Both the position numbers and the translations under genes were made by a program. Below are positions 38,788 through 51,451 of a stretch of 64,000 nucleotides of DNA, one piece after another. Every line of letters begins with the position of its first letter. The first letter of the stretch is position 1. Location of the stretch: positions 57,953 through 121,952 of the forward strand of contig QNGE01001029.1 in the NCBI GenBank assembly GCA_008508345.1, in the 5' to 3' direction. The notes beneath the pieces were generated by a model. It worked only from the letters and a program-made list of their open reading frames with translations. It ran no database searches and was not told the origin of the DNA. This DNA is from Paragonimus westermani (taxonomy: Eukaryota > Platyhelminthes > Trematoda > Plagiorchiida > Troglotrematidae).

Positions 38788-38816
38788 CTGAGGAAGACCA
38801 CCAGCGGTGGTTGAAA
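38788..38816 (+). ncRNA. Hammerhead-like core motif, isolated
   Basis: CTGAGGA (38788-38794) fits C-U-G-A-N-G-A. It is followed by a strong hairpin (ACCACC, loop AGC, GGTGGT plus one more A-T pair, one bulged G) and then GAAA (38813-38816). That is the order of core box, stem II and second core box of a hammerhead. No convincing stem III with an NUH cleavage triplet, and no stem I, was found. It resembles motifs seen near the 3' ends of some Penelope-like elements but may be coincidence. Confidence 0.35.
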
Positions 38817-38931
38817 CATAGAGTATTACAACTTGTTCGTAACGTTTTGTTATCCTCAATCTGTTTATCAATAACATGTTGAACACGACACCCAAGATGT
38901 TCAACTCCATTCGTACTATAACGTATTATAA

Positions 38932-38989
38932 CGAAGGAAGTTTGTGATGAAACAAGTTATCGAAGGAAGTTTGTGATGAAACAAGTTAA
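38932..38989. repeat. Tandem duplication of a 29-bp unit
   Basis: Two adjacent copies (38932-38960 and 38961-38989) of a unit beginning CGAAGGAAGTTTGTGATGAA, differing only at the last base. No further copies were found on either side. Confidence 0.95.
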
Positions 38990-40145
38990 CTCGGTATGCT
39001 AGATTGTCAACCCGGCCTGGTTTATATGATTGCGATGCTTTTTCCATTATCCTGCTTCAATAACTCGATCAACCGGTTTGAAATACGCGTAGTTTTGCGT
39101 TGGTGTAGGATCCGGTCCGTTTTATCCGTACAAATACAAGTGAACTGCCAGTCGCCAAGGGATGGGGAAGGATCTATTGTGTTGCCTACTGGTTTTGTAA
39201 AACCTACTCGTTAGAATGAATATCAGTACTTCAGCTGCCAGACATGGGCGCCTCGATCTTGATTATATTCTGTTGTGTACATTCTAGATTATGTGGCTTC
39301 CAATAGGTGAAACGTTGAAAACTTGCCCATCCTGAGGGCTATATGGACTTACTCGGTAGCTATTCTTGTCTGGTTGTAAAGTTTCAGGCATCCTTTAGCT
39401 TGGAGTGATTTCCCTGTGAAAGCTCTAGTGACCGGGTACAAGTCACCGGACAATTTAAACTAACGTAAGATAATCTCACTTGGTTAGCGATGATAACAAC
39501 AAGAAGGTCGCAGGATTCAGACAAGTTAAACGTCGCAAACTGGATTCACAGGTGTTCACAGATATCCGTGGTGACCATCCAAATATTTCATATTGCCAAC
39601 GTTCGAGAAAAAAGGGCGTTGTGAAGTTGTTTTGGACTGCTGCAGAGCGATCGGAGAAACCACAATGTTCGTAGTAGACGGAACAAAACAATTGGGTGAA
39701 ATTTCCTTAAAGTATCATGAAGTATGATACACAAACTATGTATTCTAATTAGAAGCCACTTTATGAAGTTAGAAGAGCATGCGGTAGGCAACTCAGAAAT
39801 TCTGCTACCCAAAAACGACATACTGTCATCTACTGAAAATTAGTAAACACTACAGTTTTGCTTCACCCCATAGATATTCATTGTGATTGGTTAGTTTGGC
39901 ACAGTTGAAAAAATGTTCACCAAGCCACGCCTGCTAGCAGTTTCTCTAACACCATGATTATTGTCTATCATGGGTTGTTGTTGAATGTCACATAAGATGG
40001 CTGCTCAAAATGGCAAACTGTCATCTGAGTCCAAATCAGTGCTGATTGAAAAGTTGGGATTTATTCAGTTCATATGAAAGGTAGATCTGAGATACTCTTG
40101 TATATTACAGTTTTTGTTAGCTCATTTTTTTAAAATCTGCAACAG

Positions 40146-40229
40146 GGCTGTCATCCGACAGTTTACGTAAACTAGGATATACTGAAATGATGGTCGCCAA
40201 AAAAGAATTAGCCCATCGACAGCTAACCG
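40146..40229 (+). CDS. Candidate internal exon, unidentified
   Basis: An acceptor (TTTTTTAAAATCTGCAACAG) and a donor (ACCG-GTGAGG) bound 84 bases that encode LSSDSLRKLGYTEMMVAKKE and then LAHRQLT in one open frame (two bases, 27 codons, one base). The composition is that of an ordinary soluble helical protein. No neighbouring exon of matching phase was found with confidence, and no family was recognised. Confidence 0.32.
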
Positions 40230-40389
40230 GTGAGGCGAGCTTTAATGAAAATTGGTGGCTGTACAAATTCTCCTTGAAAATTAGGAGTTTAAGGCTGGTT
40301 AGGCAGCTTGGATCCATCTCCGACGGCATTGAGATTCTGCAAAAACAACGCTCAAATTCTCGCCACGAACAACTGCGTTATTATTAACC

Positions 40390-42940
40390 GAATATCCCAT
40401 TACAAAAGTTATATTTCGACGTGTGTGTGATGAATAACGGCCTTCCATCAGTGACTACCTTGCAACAGTATTTGAAGTGGAATGGCTAGATGGATCACAC
40501 ATAGATTTAAGATAACATTACTTACTGATAAAAAAGAATAGGTTTGTTTTAAATCGGATTAAAGCTTGTTACTCATGGTATTAGTCAGACAGTCTCCTTC
40601 AGACGACATTTTCATGGAACCTACGTTCTTGCCTAGTAAGCCACAGGTTGCACTAAATTATCTGTTGTAATCCGTAACAAAATAAGAGAAAGTTTAGTTA
40701 CTTCCGTATCTCGATTCGACACTCCCTCCAACTCGACTTATTTCGAATGATCGTTTAGTCTGTTCTACATTTGTATGACTAACTTGTTTTTAATCATACG
40801 GTCGATAGTTTTTCCTGGATCAAACAGACATTTTGAGAAAAAGAGGGCAAACTTGGTAGCAAGGACAAGGTTCTTTTAATCAATGATTCAGTTTAATATT
40901 ACACGTTAAAGGTAATAAAAAATTAGTGAGTATAAAATAGTTTAGATCAGTGTGGCACCGTTTGAATTCGTCACTTTCACCGTAACAATAATTTGCCAAG
41001 TTCCACTTCATCCAAGCCAGTTCACGCCTGTTAGATAGTATTCTTCGGTTTGGTCCACTGCCTTCCAGATCAGAGGTGAAGAGGAGCTCTCATCTCCAAG
41101 AGCTCTATCAGTTTGACCATATGGCAGTAGATCAAAACAGTTTTATGACAAAACTGGGCACACAGAAAACTTAGTACTTGTGACGCTGTCAAAACCGGCT
41201 GCTTGTCCCGCAAAAACATTAATATTTCGGAGAAAAAACAGGCAGTACTATAAACTGGAACAGACTATGAATTTCCAAATCCGTTTAAGTTCACTCACTT
41301 GAAACATTTCCAACAATTGATGCACGATTACTTGGCCAGTAAAGGACAGATGTCATAGAAGTTCAGTTCGAAATAAAAACATTTTCTGGCTAGTTTTTTT
41401 AAATGATAACATTGTGGAAGACACCCACGTTGTTGTCAGCCTGAATATTTTCCCAGAGGTCCTCAGGCGACGTTTCAATGCGCTGTGAATGTATCGTGTT
41501 CTTCGATGTCGTGTGCAACTTTCATGTTTTCTTGTAAACCAAATTTAGACTTGGAGTTTTTGTCTTCAGAAAACAATACGCTAACTATTTCAATGTGGTC
41601 ATTTAATTGTGAACCAACCAAATACGTGCTATCATTCACTTTGTGAATGTCTACCAACAACTAATTATTTGTTTGATAAAAAACCGAATATGTGGTTTCA
41701 AATACGCTTTAAGATGTTTGTACATATATTTACTGGCGTGAAAGCTAGTCTGGTGCATCAAGCTTTTCAGTGGTGTATGGTCCAACACGTTTTATCATCA
41801 ATGAGATTATGAATCCGTGTATTGTAAATACGTTAAACTGTCCGCCTGAGTGGTTAAAACGTCCTTGCCCAGAACGCTAAGACTGCAGTATTTCGAGAGA
41901 AAACTGTTAGACATATATGGGACCGACCTGAACCTTTGGACTGAAAAGGCAAGCTGAAAATATGTTGCAACTGACCGATCTATGAAATTTCTCTTGATAT
42001 GCAGTCGTACTGGTGACTTCGGCCCATTATGTAGGCACAAAATACTTCGTCAAACACCCAGATTTCCGCAGTCCAATCTTGCATGTTCTTTGTGAAGTTC
42101 TAGTTTCGTTTGGTAAAAATGGGTCTGACATCTGCCATTTGAGTCACACATATCCCTTGCGTATTGCTACCATGACTCGATGTGGATTGAATTTCTCCAT
42201 GCGAGTACGATCCGCTAAACTCATCATCTCGACTGATTGCTGAGAACACTTTCAGCCACCGTCCAGCCAAAATCCCCAACAGTGTTTTCTTTTTAGTTCA
42301 TGAACTAATGGGACAAATTTTCCTTCGAATTTAGGGATGATTCGTTAATTCTCACGTAATTTTCGGTAAACCGTCAATTCCCAAACTGTAGATGAAAGCT
42401 ATCCATAATCGTTTTATGTTGTGAATGCATTCGACACAGCCGGATATGTCGGCTCCAGACAGGTTGTTTAATTCTTCCCAATCCGCATAAGGTAATTCCA
42501 GACATGTCAACACACAAACTCTCAAAATACATATTAATTTACTTTCAATTGTTACATCTTTAATGTGCAAGTGGTTACACAAGTTCATTGATAATTACAA
42601 CAGAATATGAGAGCTTCACTATGCCAGTCTCTGTAGCCAAACGATAAGCTCTAAAGTTTGATTTTTTCAGACTCCATGCTAAAACTTTGAATGCTATAGA
42701 AGTTTTGTTCTTTCGTAAGGGCTACCCCAGAATATCTTGGTGGCTTACCCAATTGATAGGTACATTAGTTGCATCTCTTGGCAACACTCACACTTAGAAA
42801 CACTATCGCTTGAGTCAGCTCAGTGTTCATTGGTTCACCTTGATTGATGAACAGCCCAAAGCTTATTAGTTACATAATGCTGCCTGTAAGCAACTAGGAA
42901 GGAAACTCATAGTTGAACGTGTAAGGTGAGCTCCTGGTAT
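40390..42940. other. Unassigned sequence
   Basis: No gene or repeat was recognised. A minus-strand CTGAGGA-CCTCTGG-GAAA string at 41466-41449 was considered as a hammerhead and rejected. Confidence 0.4.
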
Positions 42941-43021
42941 GGCTTCGTAGCTCAGCTGGTAGAGCGCTTGCCGCGTTGAGGCATGTTGTGTCTGTCGCTG
43001 GTTCAAATCCAGCCGAAGCCC
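42941..43021 (+). tRNA. tRNA-like gene or SINE head
   Basis: A perfect seven-base acceptor stem (GGCTTCG with CGAAGCC) closes the structure. The D arm is GCTC/GAGC, and the T arm is GCTGG/CCAGC around TTCAAAT. The Pol III boxes are clear: A box TAGCTCAGCTGG (42948-42959) and B box GGTTCAAATCC (43000-43010). The middle does not fold as a canonical anticodon arm: the best stem is TGCC/GGCA with loop GCGTTGA, the loop lacks the invariant T before the anticodon, and 12-13 extra bases follow. It is therefore more likely a tRNA-derived SINE head or tRNA pseudogene than a working tRNA. Confidence 0.6.
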
Positions 43022-43134
43022 TGACTTTTCACAGTTGGGTCTCATCTAATATCTGACATTAGAGTTTTTCAAGGCCTATATCTCGGTACTCCCGAAGGAC
43101 AGGCAGCACATTTGTAAAGACAGACATAGCTACC

Positions 43135-43185
43135 TGATCTCAGTTGGCAGTCACTCTGTAGACAAGAAGTACGGATTTCGAGCCC
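43135..43185 (+). repeat. Second, decayed tRNA-like sequence
   Basis: About 115 bases after the first tRNA-like sequence there is another A-box-like TGATCTCAGTTGG (43135-43147), and a B-box-like GGATTTCGAGCCC (43173-43185). No stems close around it. Together the two suggest a dimeric or tandem tRNA-derived SINE. Confidence 0.35.
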
Positions 43186-43199
43186 TTGAAAGTCTGGTG

Positions 43200-46100
43200 G
43201 ACCTAGCTTATTGTCACTTCACAATTACATTCATTCTTATCTACATATAAGCAAATAGTAAGGTGTGTTCGTCTTGTTGCAGACTTTCAACACAGTTTCT
43301 CCCCAAGACTCCGCTGAATGGTTCCGAACTATTTCTTCATGAATACATATATCACTGAGATATGCGGCTTAGTTAGTGATGATTGCAGTACGATTCAAAA
43401 TAACTACCAAATAAAATAGTTTAGGCACCTTGTTTTTTGGGAAAAGCTTATCGGTAGCGCAATTTCCGTTACCTGATTTTTGCATTCCGCGTAGTACCTC
43501 CAAATGGTGAGTTTTTGTTCGGTAGGAGCTGCAGGTCAAATTGGCTTGTGAATGAATTGCCATGTTCCACTTGTAACCGGGCGAAATGCATTCAATTCGA
43601 TTGCCTGTTCTGAAATCTCCAGTTTATCTGTCAAACTCTTTTTCTTTTCGGTGACTAAAATTGTTTGCTACATGAAGATCCTTCAATAAAGACTTTCAAA
43701 CTATCACCACGGTCTATGAGTCTCACTTTTCAAATTGCCTATCTCATTTACACCAGTACATTACTACTCGTTAGCAGGAGACAATTAACTGTATGTGGGT
43801 AATGCATCAACAAAATTATTGTGAACGCCCCCTGTTCATTGTGTGTGCCTCATTCTACGCAAAAACGGATCCATTTAGCACTTAGTTAACAGCGTTGCAC
43901 AGTACTTCTGTCTATATATATTTGCAGTTATAACGCAATTTTTAAAGTGTGAAGACGAAACCTCGATATTTTGTTAGATTGTTTACCGTTCCTGTTTTTA
44001 ATTTCCCCACACTGTTGAAACATTACAGTGTACATTTTTAAACAAACCAATGTCGCTCGATTTGCAACTGTTGCCAACTGTTAATTGCTTACGTAGTTTA
44101 GGAAAATAACCAGACATCAGTTGACCGAGCACGGGTAAATGGTTTTACTTCCCTCGAGGATACTCTGGGACAAACAATGTTCACTATGGCCAAGAGTATG
44201 TTCAGACCTATTTATGGTGGTTCCTTCAAAGAAATAACTATCAGTTCTCTTGAATTCACACCAGCTATAAAACAATTATGGAGATATTTTTAAAAGTAAA
44301 TTTCAAACGTAAATAAATGCTTTGATAACTTTTTGACAAAGAGCTGATGACGACTGTAGAAACCATTCACTCATAAGTTCGTAAATATAAGCCGTCAGGA
44401 TGAAGACAGACATAGGCTTGTTCCCGTTAGGATCACAGTTGAGGTTAGCTTTAGATTGTGAATCCTAATCTGGTATTAAACTTTTTCACAGGATAGCTGA
44501 CAGTTTTCGATTCTAGCACAAAGAGAACTATTATTGATGACCTTTATCTACAAATCTGGCTGACGATTCAGCTAACCTCCAGGGACAAACTCTGACTCAG
44601 CATAACGGATTGGCGGGAACTGAGTAATTGATCAGACGCGTAATTCCCATGAACTTGCCGAGAACAATTAACCCACCGCATTAAACTGAACATTTACGCA
44701 GTCCACGTACAGCACATTTTACACACACTTTTAGATCGACTGCAGAAGCAACATGGAAGTTAGCAAACCCACTATGTAGAGTGTGCAGAAAAACTGCTTA
44801 TTTCCGCCATCCAACACTATCTGAGCAGGACACTAACAATTACACTTGTAATCTTCCCCTATCGTATACCAGGGAGTACTCAAGCAATAAATGAGACACT
44901 CATAAACCAGTTTAAAACAGGAGTCAATATGTTAGAGTAGTCGCTGTGGAATACTAAACAACGAGCTTCGAGAGAACACATCCAAGAAAAAGATTAAAGG
45001 AAACTATGTTGTAAGCTCTACGAACCTCCGCTATTCCAGCTAGTTGCCAGCGATGCTCAGTTTGTGCTACATTGCCAACCAAGATAAAAGACTGTTGTAA
45101 AGCGTTTTGCCCTGAACCGTTTGTTAAGGATTATTCCCTTTGGTCATGGTTACTACTCAGTTAATGGATGTTTTCTTTTCACAAATTCATCAGTTGTTAC
45201 GATCAAATTCTGTCTAAACATATGCACACAACCATCGTTAGGTCATCATAATCTGACTTCTCACCTCTGTAATAGACAGATCAACGCGAACTAATGTTTA
45301 GACATGGAAAATATATAACCCTAAGGACTGCTCGAAAAATGATTGTCACTCTGGATGGACCACGTCTCTGTGTGAGTTCTAACTGGTAATTTTCTCATCA
45401 GATAACCTATTACTAATCGGTAAAAATTGCACAACACTTCAACTGACTATCCATTTTAAATGACTACAGTTTGCTTACTGAGAAACCGATACGAAAAGTA
45501 GCGTGTTGTCATGAAATTGAACAAAGGAAAATCAACGCTCTGAAAGATAGGCAACTTTCTTGGTGAAATGGACCAACCATTGAAGAGTGTCTAGGTAACT
45601 GTTTGAAGTTATATAATTGCTAGGTTCTGTTCGTGTTCTGCTTCCTGGTTTGTCATTCCTTGTCTTCAGCGAGTAACGAACGATAAATGAATCCGCGTAA
45701 TTGTAGTAAACAAATGTAGACATTAGAAAAAGAACGTTGCATTAAATGCATATATGACTGAATCGAACTGTTACACATTTGGCTTTACGAATAAGTTGAG
45801 AGATCCCCAATAAAAGTATTGTTCAGTTGGGCAACATGGGTAACATGCTTTCCAAGTTTCAGTGAGCCCTTTTATTCGTGAACCAACACAAGTAAGATGT
45901 TCCGTAACCATTGTATCGCCAAGTACCATTTGATGAAGTGATATGAACATACAAACAAACCTCTTAATTAAACTTTCAGAGAAATATCACTTTCTCTACG
46001 GTGTGTACTGCAATCACGGAAATAATACGTAAATTTTTCACTGTGTAATAAATCAGTAAACAGAACACGGTAGATATCTGGGTCAATCTCTGCTAAATGT

Positions 46101-48110
46101 TATCCGTACTGACATTTTGAACGTAATGCCGATACAGCGATTTACTTTCCACAAAATATACGTATTGCAAATCCTGCAACATGATTTTCATTCAAACAGT
46201 ACACAATCTGACAACCTTGGAAGTGTCCAAAAGTTCGTCATCAAGTGGTACGCACACACACACAAAGATGAAAGAAAGTCGAACAGAAAATTGGATCATA
46301 AATTACGTTTTGTTTTGCTCCTCTGAGTATTAGCGGAACACCTTTTGATATGCGCTTCTGCACAATAGCGCCCCAAGTCTGACGACGACAGGATTTTGAC
46401 CTGATAAGTACCATCATATAAAAGGTTAAATCCGGGTTCGGCTGCCGGTTACTGTTGATGTCATAACTGAAATTTATGCGAGTGATCCATATTTTTGAGA
46501 TGCTCCACTGTGATGCCTTTAACTACAAATGTAGTGAAGAATACTGGCTGCGCTGTAATGAACATGTATTAGTTCGTTTTTGAAGCTATATTGATTACAA
46601 GAATGCAGCAATAACCAACAACGGATGTACATTTCAGTGTGTCCGTGTATAAATGACAAACGGCAAATGTTTTGGGGTATCTAATACGAAATATCAACGG
46701 ATTACTTATTCGTTCCTTAGTAAGTATAAAGTGTGATGAAGTCATATGAGACAGGTTATGGTGTACTCACATGCTAGTTGCTCTGGTCAAACCAACCACA
46801 CGCATGTTTTGGTGTCCTGAAAACATACCCAAATTGTCAGATTACTACAAACATTATGTTTTGTGTAGTGCCGCCAGAAACTAGTCAATTTGTGCGAAAG
46901 ATAACGGTGAGTTCATACTTAAGATGTTGACGCTGAGGCGGATCCAGCGTGAAATTAGCGAGATATTTGAACTCTGTGGACACCGACGATGGCTAGTTTC
47001 CTGTATGTCTTCCCATAGCTCAACGACGGCATTCGAAATCCAACAAAAATCCAACAAATCCAACAGATGATTTTGAAAAAGATTTTGGTACTTGTTGGGG
47101 GTGAAGATTGGCTAACAGATGATCCATGTCGATAAAACAAAAGCCGTTTATTCAACATTCCCGAAAGTTCAACAGTTGCCTTCAAACTTTTCAAGTTTTG
47201 CACTCGAACACTGACCTCAGATTGAGGCAGATGATTGGAAGTCCTAATTTGCATGATCTGAATGACAAGAAGTTTGCGATTTCAGTCTTTTCGTGCGATC
47301 ATCTGAATGGAGAACAATCTGTGTGCGAAGAATAGATGGATATTAACCGGTCAAATGGAATCGAAATCATTAATTTCCAGAGACCATGTTTGACCCAAAG
47401 CACGAAGGCCAAGTTGAGTAAGGTCAATATCAACTCTTTTGAAAACATAACAGTAGCTTGTAATGAATAACCATCAGAACTATGAAGCAACTAAATTTTT
47501 CATTCCGCTGGACGATGCAAATGGAAGTTTCGACAAACTCACTTGTAGTACGTCAATATTTCGCCTTTTCAGCCCAGTCGTCAGCGCAAGTCATGCAGAC
47601 TGTATGTGACAAACAAACGGGGGCGCAAAAAACGAATACGCACACGACTGACTCGGTTACCCACTCACTCATACCTGAACAACCTGATGCGTTGTTTCGA
47701 TCACACTGGTGCACACAAAACCGACTGCTAATTTTGGGAATGACTGGTTGGCCAATCCTACTCAGCGTTCTTAAAGCCGTATTGCAGGTTTGATTTGAAA
47801 CTTTTTCTTGTATTGAGTATTGTGACATGATTAGTCACCTCCCTAGCTCCGTTCAATCGAACCAATCTTTGTCTCGTGCAACTGAATGAAACGGCGGTTC
47901 TGGTTTTTTACCTGGTGACAAAAGAATATCGTGAACAACAGGTAGGATTTGACGGCGTGGAGCGAACAGCAAATGAGCCACATCAAACTGCTCAGATAGA
48001 AGGTGTATTTCTGGTGTCTTCGTCAAGATAAGTTCATCTTGAAAAGAACACCAAGCAGAAATCTTAGTGTGCCGTATCTCGTACGTATGCGATTGCTCTC
48101 TTATACTTGA
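43200..48110. other. Unassigned sequence
   Basis: Nearly 5 kb without a supported feature. A short CA run lies near 46252-46262. Open frames on both strands near 46950-47830 reach about 100 codons but have no domain. Confidence 0.4.
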
Positions 48111-48119
48111 ACGAACCAT

Positions 48120-48270
48120 CAAAGTAGTATTTCACCGTGAACGCCAACACAGTTTTTACGGATATTCTCTTCCTCACGTTGTCTACCAATTCACTTGCTG
48201 TTGTGGCAGTGTTTGGGCATATAAAACAGTGGATGGTAAAGCAAATCACAATGACCAAAACAACTGGTGA
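48120..48270 (+). pseudogene. Decayed Penelope-like GIY-YIG fragment
   Basis: The plus-strand frame reads LPHVVYQFTCCCGSVWAY (about 48172-48225). VVYQFTCxCGS matches the start of the Penelope GIY-YIG domain, as in the copies at 26.8 and 57.5 kb, but the following YIG is lost (VWAY). It is too different in DNA to be the same subfamily. No reverse transcriptase motif was found upstream, and the tail beyond 48270 is not recognisable. Confidence 0.5.
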
Positions 48271-48279
48271 CGCAACAAG

Positions 48280-49600
48280 GTTAGACCAATGAACTCGTTA
48301 ATTGTAACAACGCATCCGCGATGGCTTGACTCGTCGTGATAAGTGGTCACCAGGTTGGTTCACTCAGCTCATTCGAACGCCGAGTTACTGGTTCTGAGAA
48401 AACGTCTGTAGAAGCGATCTCGCTAACCAATATTACTTACTCAGGGGTGGGTAAAATAGCCCGCAAGGTTTTTTAGTGTTGGTGACTAACTGTGGGGTGT
48501 GTGTCCATTCGTTCAGTCTCTATTTGCTTCCTGTACTTCGTGTGTTCTTCACCCGAAGATGACAAAGTTCAGAAGAAGTTGACCTTATCTTACCGCCTGC
48601 TTTAATTCCTGGCAAACCAGTGAGAAGAACTCGTTGTTTCAAACCGTAAAACTACTCTCAAAAAGACTATTCAGAATTACTCATATTATTTACTCTAAGC
48701 CATATTTTTAAGTACTGTAGTAGTTGACTGCGTCGATCTTACTGGGGAACTAAGACAGATCAGTAAGTGCTGACTCACGTCGAGATCGAAATCATGAAAA
48801 CACCTGACGAACGGGTCGAAGGCCCTACGGTACCAGGGTTACCGGCGACTGTCCACGATTGTTTCCACCCCACGGACTTGCTGGTCGTGCAGTCCCGAAC
48901 TTGGCAGATAACACCAACCAGTTATGCTCTGTGGGACGACCTTGGCTCTCGAAGTCCCCTGATTGTGCGGCCGATTAGCCATTTTATGTTTCCACGAGTG
49001 TATGCAGATGCAGGAAGCGATGCACAGTTTGACAGACACTCTGTCGACTCCAGGGTTACATGACCCAAGTAACGTTCGCTCTAAATTAATTTGTGTTATC
49101 TACTGTTATGCTTCACAAAAGTGTGCTTCGATTTTGCAAAACAAATTTGCCTACATGCAAGTTAGTCTTCCTTCCATACATTTTAGAATCATCTAGATAT
49201 GTATCCAAACGGTCAACAGCTTTCAATCCATTCGAACCAGGACTACAGACCGACCAAATGGAACTTTCGTGTACTGATTTTGTTTGCGTAAAACGTGCAC
49301 AAAATTGCTTTGTGACTTTCATATGTGAAAAAGTATAAGTTGCTGGTTAACCTGGATCGTATCCTTGAAAATTATAACACTTCATGTCTTTTAGGTGTTT
49401 AGTTCTTTAAGCACACTTTGTTTTGTTACTAAAAACTGGTCAATAAACGCCTCAATACATAAGCAATTGTGTTTCTAGCCATAAGACAAGCACAGTGAAA
49501 TCATTAGTTCTCTGTTTTGAATAGCACGCCATATTTTACAATAAGACATAAACAATGCTGTGCACGCCGTTCCATGCAAACATCAGTAAGTGCCTGTAAA
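48280..49600. other. Unassigned sequence with a more GC-rich island
   Basis: Near 48767-49063 the G+C content rises and both strands are open for 65-100 codons. No domain was recognised. The island may be part of a repeat, but the evidence is only composition. Confidence 0.3.
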
Positions 49601-49607
49601 CTTGTAA

Positions 49608-49937
49608 ATGTTTTCCGCATATGTCCACAGGAACAAATCACTGTGTCGAAACGAAACTGAATTCATTCTGCAAAACTTATTGAGAGAACCTGTTGTTAGT
49701 AAAAACATTGAACAAAAATGCCTGATCAACATACCAGAAAAAGTGGTGCTCTCTATGCTTCGTAGTAAGTTGCACTACAAAAGAAATTCTGAACTTGGTT
49801 ACCTTTTTGTAGTCGCCAAACCGAAACGAACGTGTTTACTCCTCATTACCGTGTATATTTCCATGTGGACATTACCAACCACGAGATGGCTTATTGATAA
49901 TTGCTATGGAATCGTAAAAATCGGAGCTTTTGATTAG
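49608..49937 (+). CDS. Candidate exon or exon pair, unidentified
   Basis: A good acceptor (TTTTCCGCATATGTCCACAG) ends at 49630. The frame after it stays open to TAG at 49935-49937, about 101 codons. It begins NKSLCRNETEFILQNLLREP and continues to NIPEKVVLSMLR. Within it, GTAAGT at 49765 and TTACCTTTTTGTAG ending at 49812 could define a 48-nt intron that preserves phase, leaving a second exon AKPKRTCLLLIT. The short intron is a multiple of three and open, so spliced and unspliced readings cannot be separated. No family was recognised. Confidence 0.4.
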   Translation: MFSAYVHRNKSLCRNETEFILQNLLREPVVSKNIEQKCLINIPEKVVLSMLRSKLHYKRNSELGYLFVVAKPKRTCLLLITVYISMWTLPTTRWLIDNCYGIVKIGAFD

Positions 49938-50856
49938 TTTGCCTTTAACGTGAGGGTTGTGAACGCCTAAAGAACTTCCGGTTATCTAGAAAATGATGTA
50001 TGCACTGCAAAAACGGTGATATCAACAAAAGACACAACCAAGTGGCGTTAAGCAACATACCATTTTCACACTTTATGTGGTAACGCATCCACGAATTGTT
50101 TAAAACATTTGCACCATTGCGAGCATGTGGCCGTAGAGATCATACACTTAAGGGCTTTCAAAAACTGCTCACTTTTGAACGGTTCAACATTTTCTTCGGA
50201 AATACACAATTATGCTGCTATCAGAATGGCTTTCTTCTAAGGTGAGAAGGGATATCCACATCCCATGTTGTATGCCATTGATCCTCATATCACAAATGTT
50301 GAATGGTATCACTATGTGTCCATACATACCGGTCTCTACTGACTTGCTCATCAATGCTGTGTATCGTTACTCGATGTCCCTAGATCTTATTTTGAAAACA
50401 CTTTAACCTGGTAAATTAACTTATTCATAATCTTAAAAGGCAGACACGGAGCGAAGCGGGAGGTATCATTCAGAATGAATTTACAAATGAAACTATATCA
50501 CGTTAAAATTATAAAGGAACCCTTCTGCCACTACTTAGTTAGGATCAAAAGCGCCGGGACCTTTCTCTCAACGTTTCAAAACCACTGTTCGTTTCGTCAT
50601 ATTCACATGCTTCATAAATCAGTCTTCAAAATGACAAGAAGCGATTCGATTGGGAATATAAAACTCAGATTAATTCCGGGCTTTCAACACTGTTTAGATA
50701 GTCTACAACCCCATCGAACAGTTAGGAGTACGTGGTAGGTTTCGCAAGGTGTCTTGACAAATAGAATTATTCACAAAGACATGAAATTTTCAGTCTTATA
50801 TTTCCAAACTTCATACGGTTTTAATTACTTATTTGTGGAATGTCAAAGGTACTTAC

Positions 50857-51451
50857 AGAACCATTTTGCGAATTAGCAATTCTGCATAAGTTCTCATTAT
50901 TCTGCATGGTCTCGCAGTCGTCATCGACGTTTGGTTTAGATATGTCGTAGTTTGCATAGACATTAAAAGAACCAAAAACAAACTCCTGACCCTGTTTACT
51001 AACACGTGTGCCGTTCAGTATGGCTGATAACTTTCCACAAGCGGTCCAGCGCTGATTATGTTCCGTATAAAAATACACACTCGGTTACTCTGTGGGGTTT
51101 ATTTGCAGTCTGATATCAACTAGAATTTTCTAGGCCGGAGGATGTTAAACACTACTGTTGGACAGTTCGGGCGACTCAGACCTTAGTATTGTAATACGAT
51201 TATCAGTATATTAATGAATTATCACATATAGTAAAAAAGGTTGCCTGTAATAATTATTCATAAAACAAAATTAATATCTTACCATCCGCTGTTACAGTGC
51301 GTGCAATTTACACTGTTCTCTGATTGTGTTTAATTTGCCTGCATATACATAGGTTTGGTCACCACTTGGTTGCATATTATATATCGCTGTAACTTCCGTT
51401 TGAAATGTGTCAAAGCGAGCTGACAGTTTTTGTAGCAGTGTCTGTGAACGG
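50857..51451 (-). CDS. Candidate two-exon fragment, unidentified
   Basis: Minus-strand exon 51051-50857 is 65 codons in phase 0 between an acceptor (ACATAATCAG) and a consensus donor GTAAGT. It encodes GKLSAILNGTRV, then GQEFVFGSFNVYANYD, then an acidic stretch (NVDDDCETM). About 63% of its codons start with a purine, a mild coding sign. An upstream exon, 51451-51349, is proposed between CTACCTGTAG and GTATAT and encodes LLQKLSARFDTFQTEVTAIY, joining in phase 0. I do not recognise the protein. The downstream exon supports itself better than the upstream one. Confidence 0.4.

Noticed and set aside
41449..41466. CTGAGGA-CCTCTGG-GAAA on the minus strand, a possible hammerhead core
   Set aside because: Stem II is a two-pair C-G stem, no stem III with an NUH cleavage triplet follows, and no stem I pairs.
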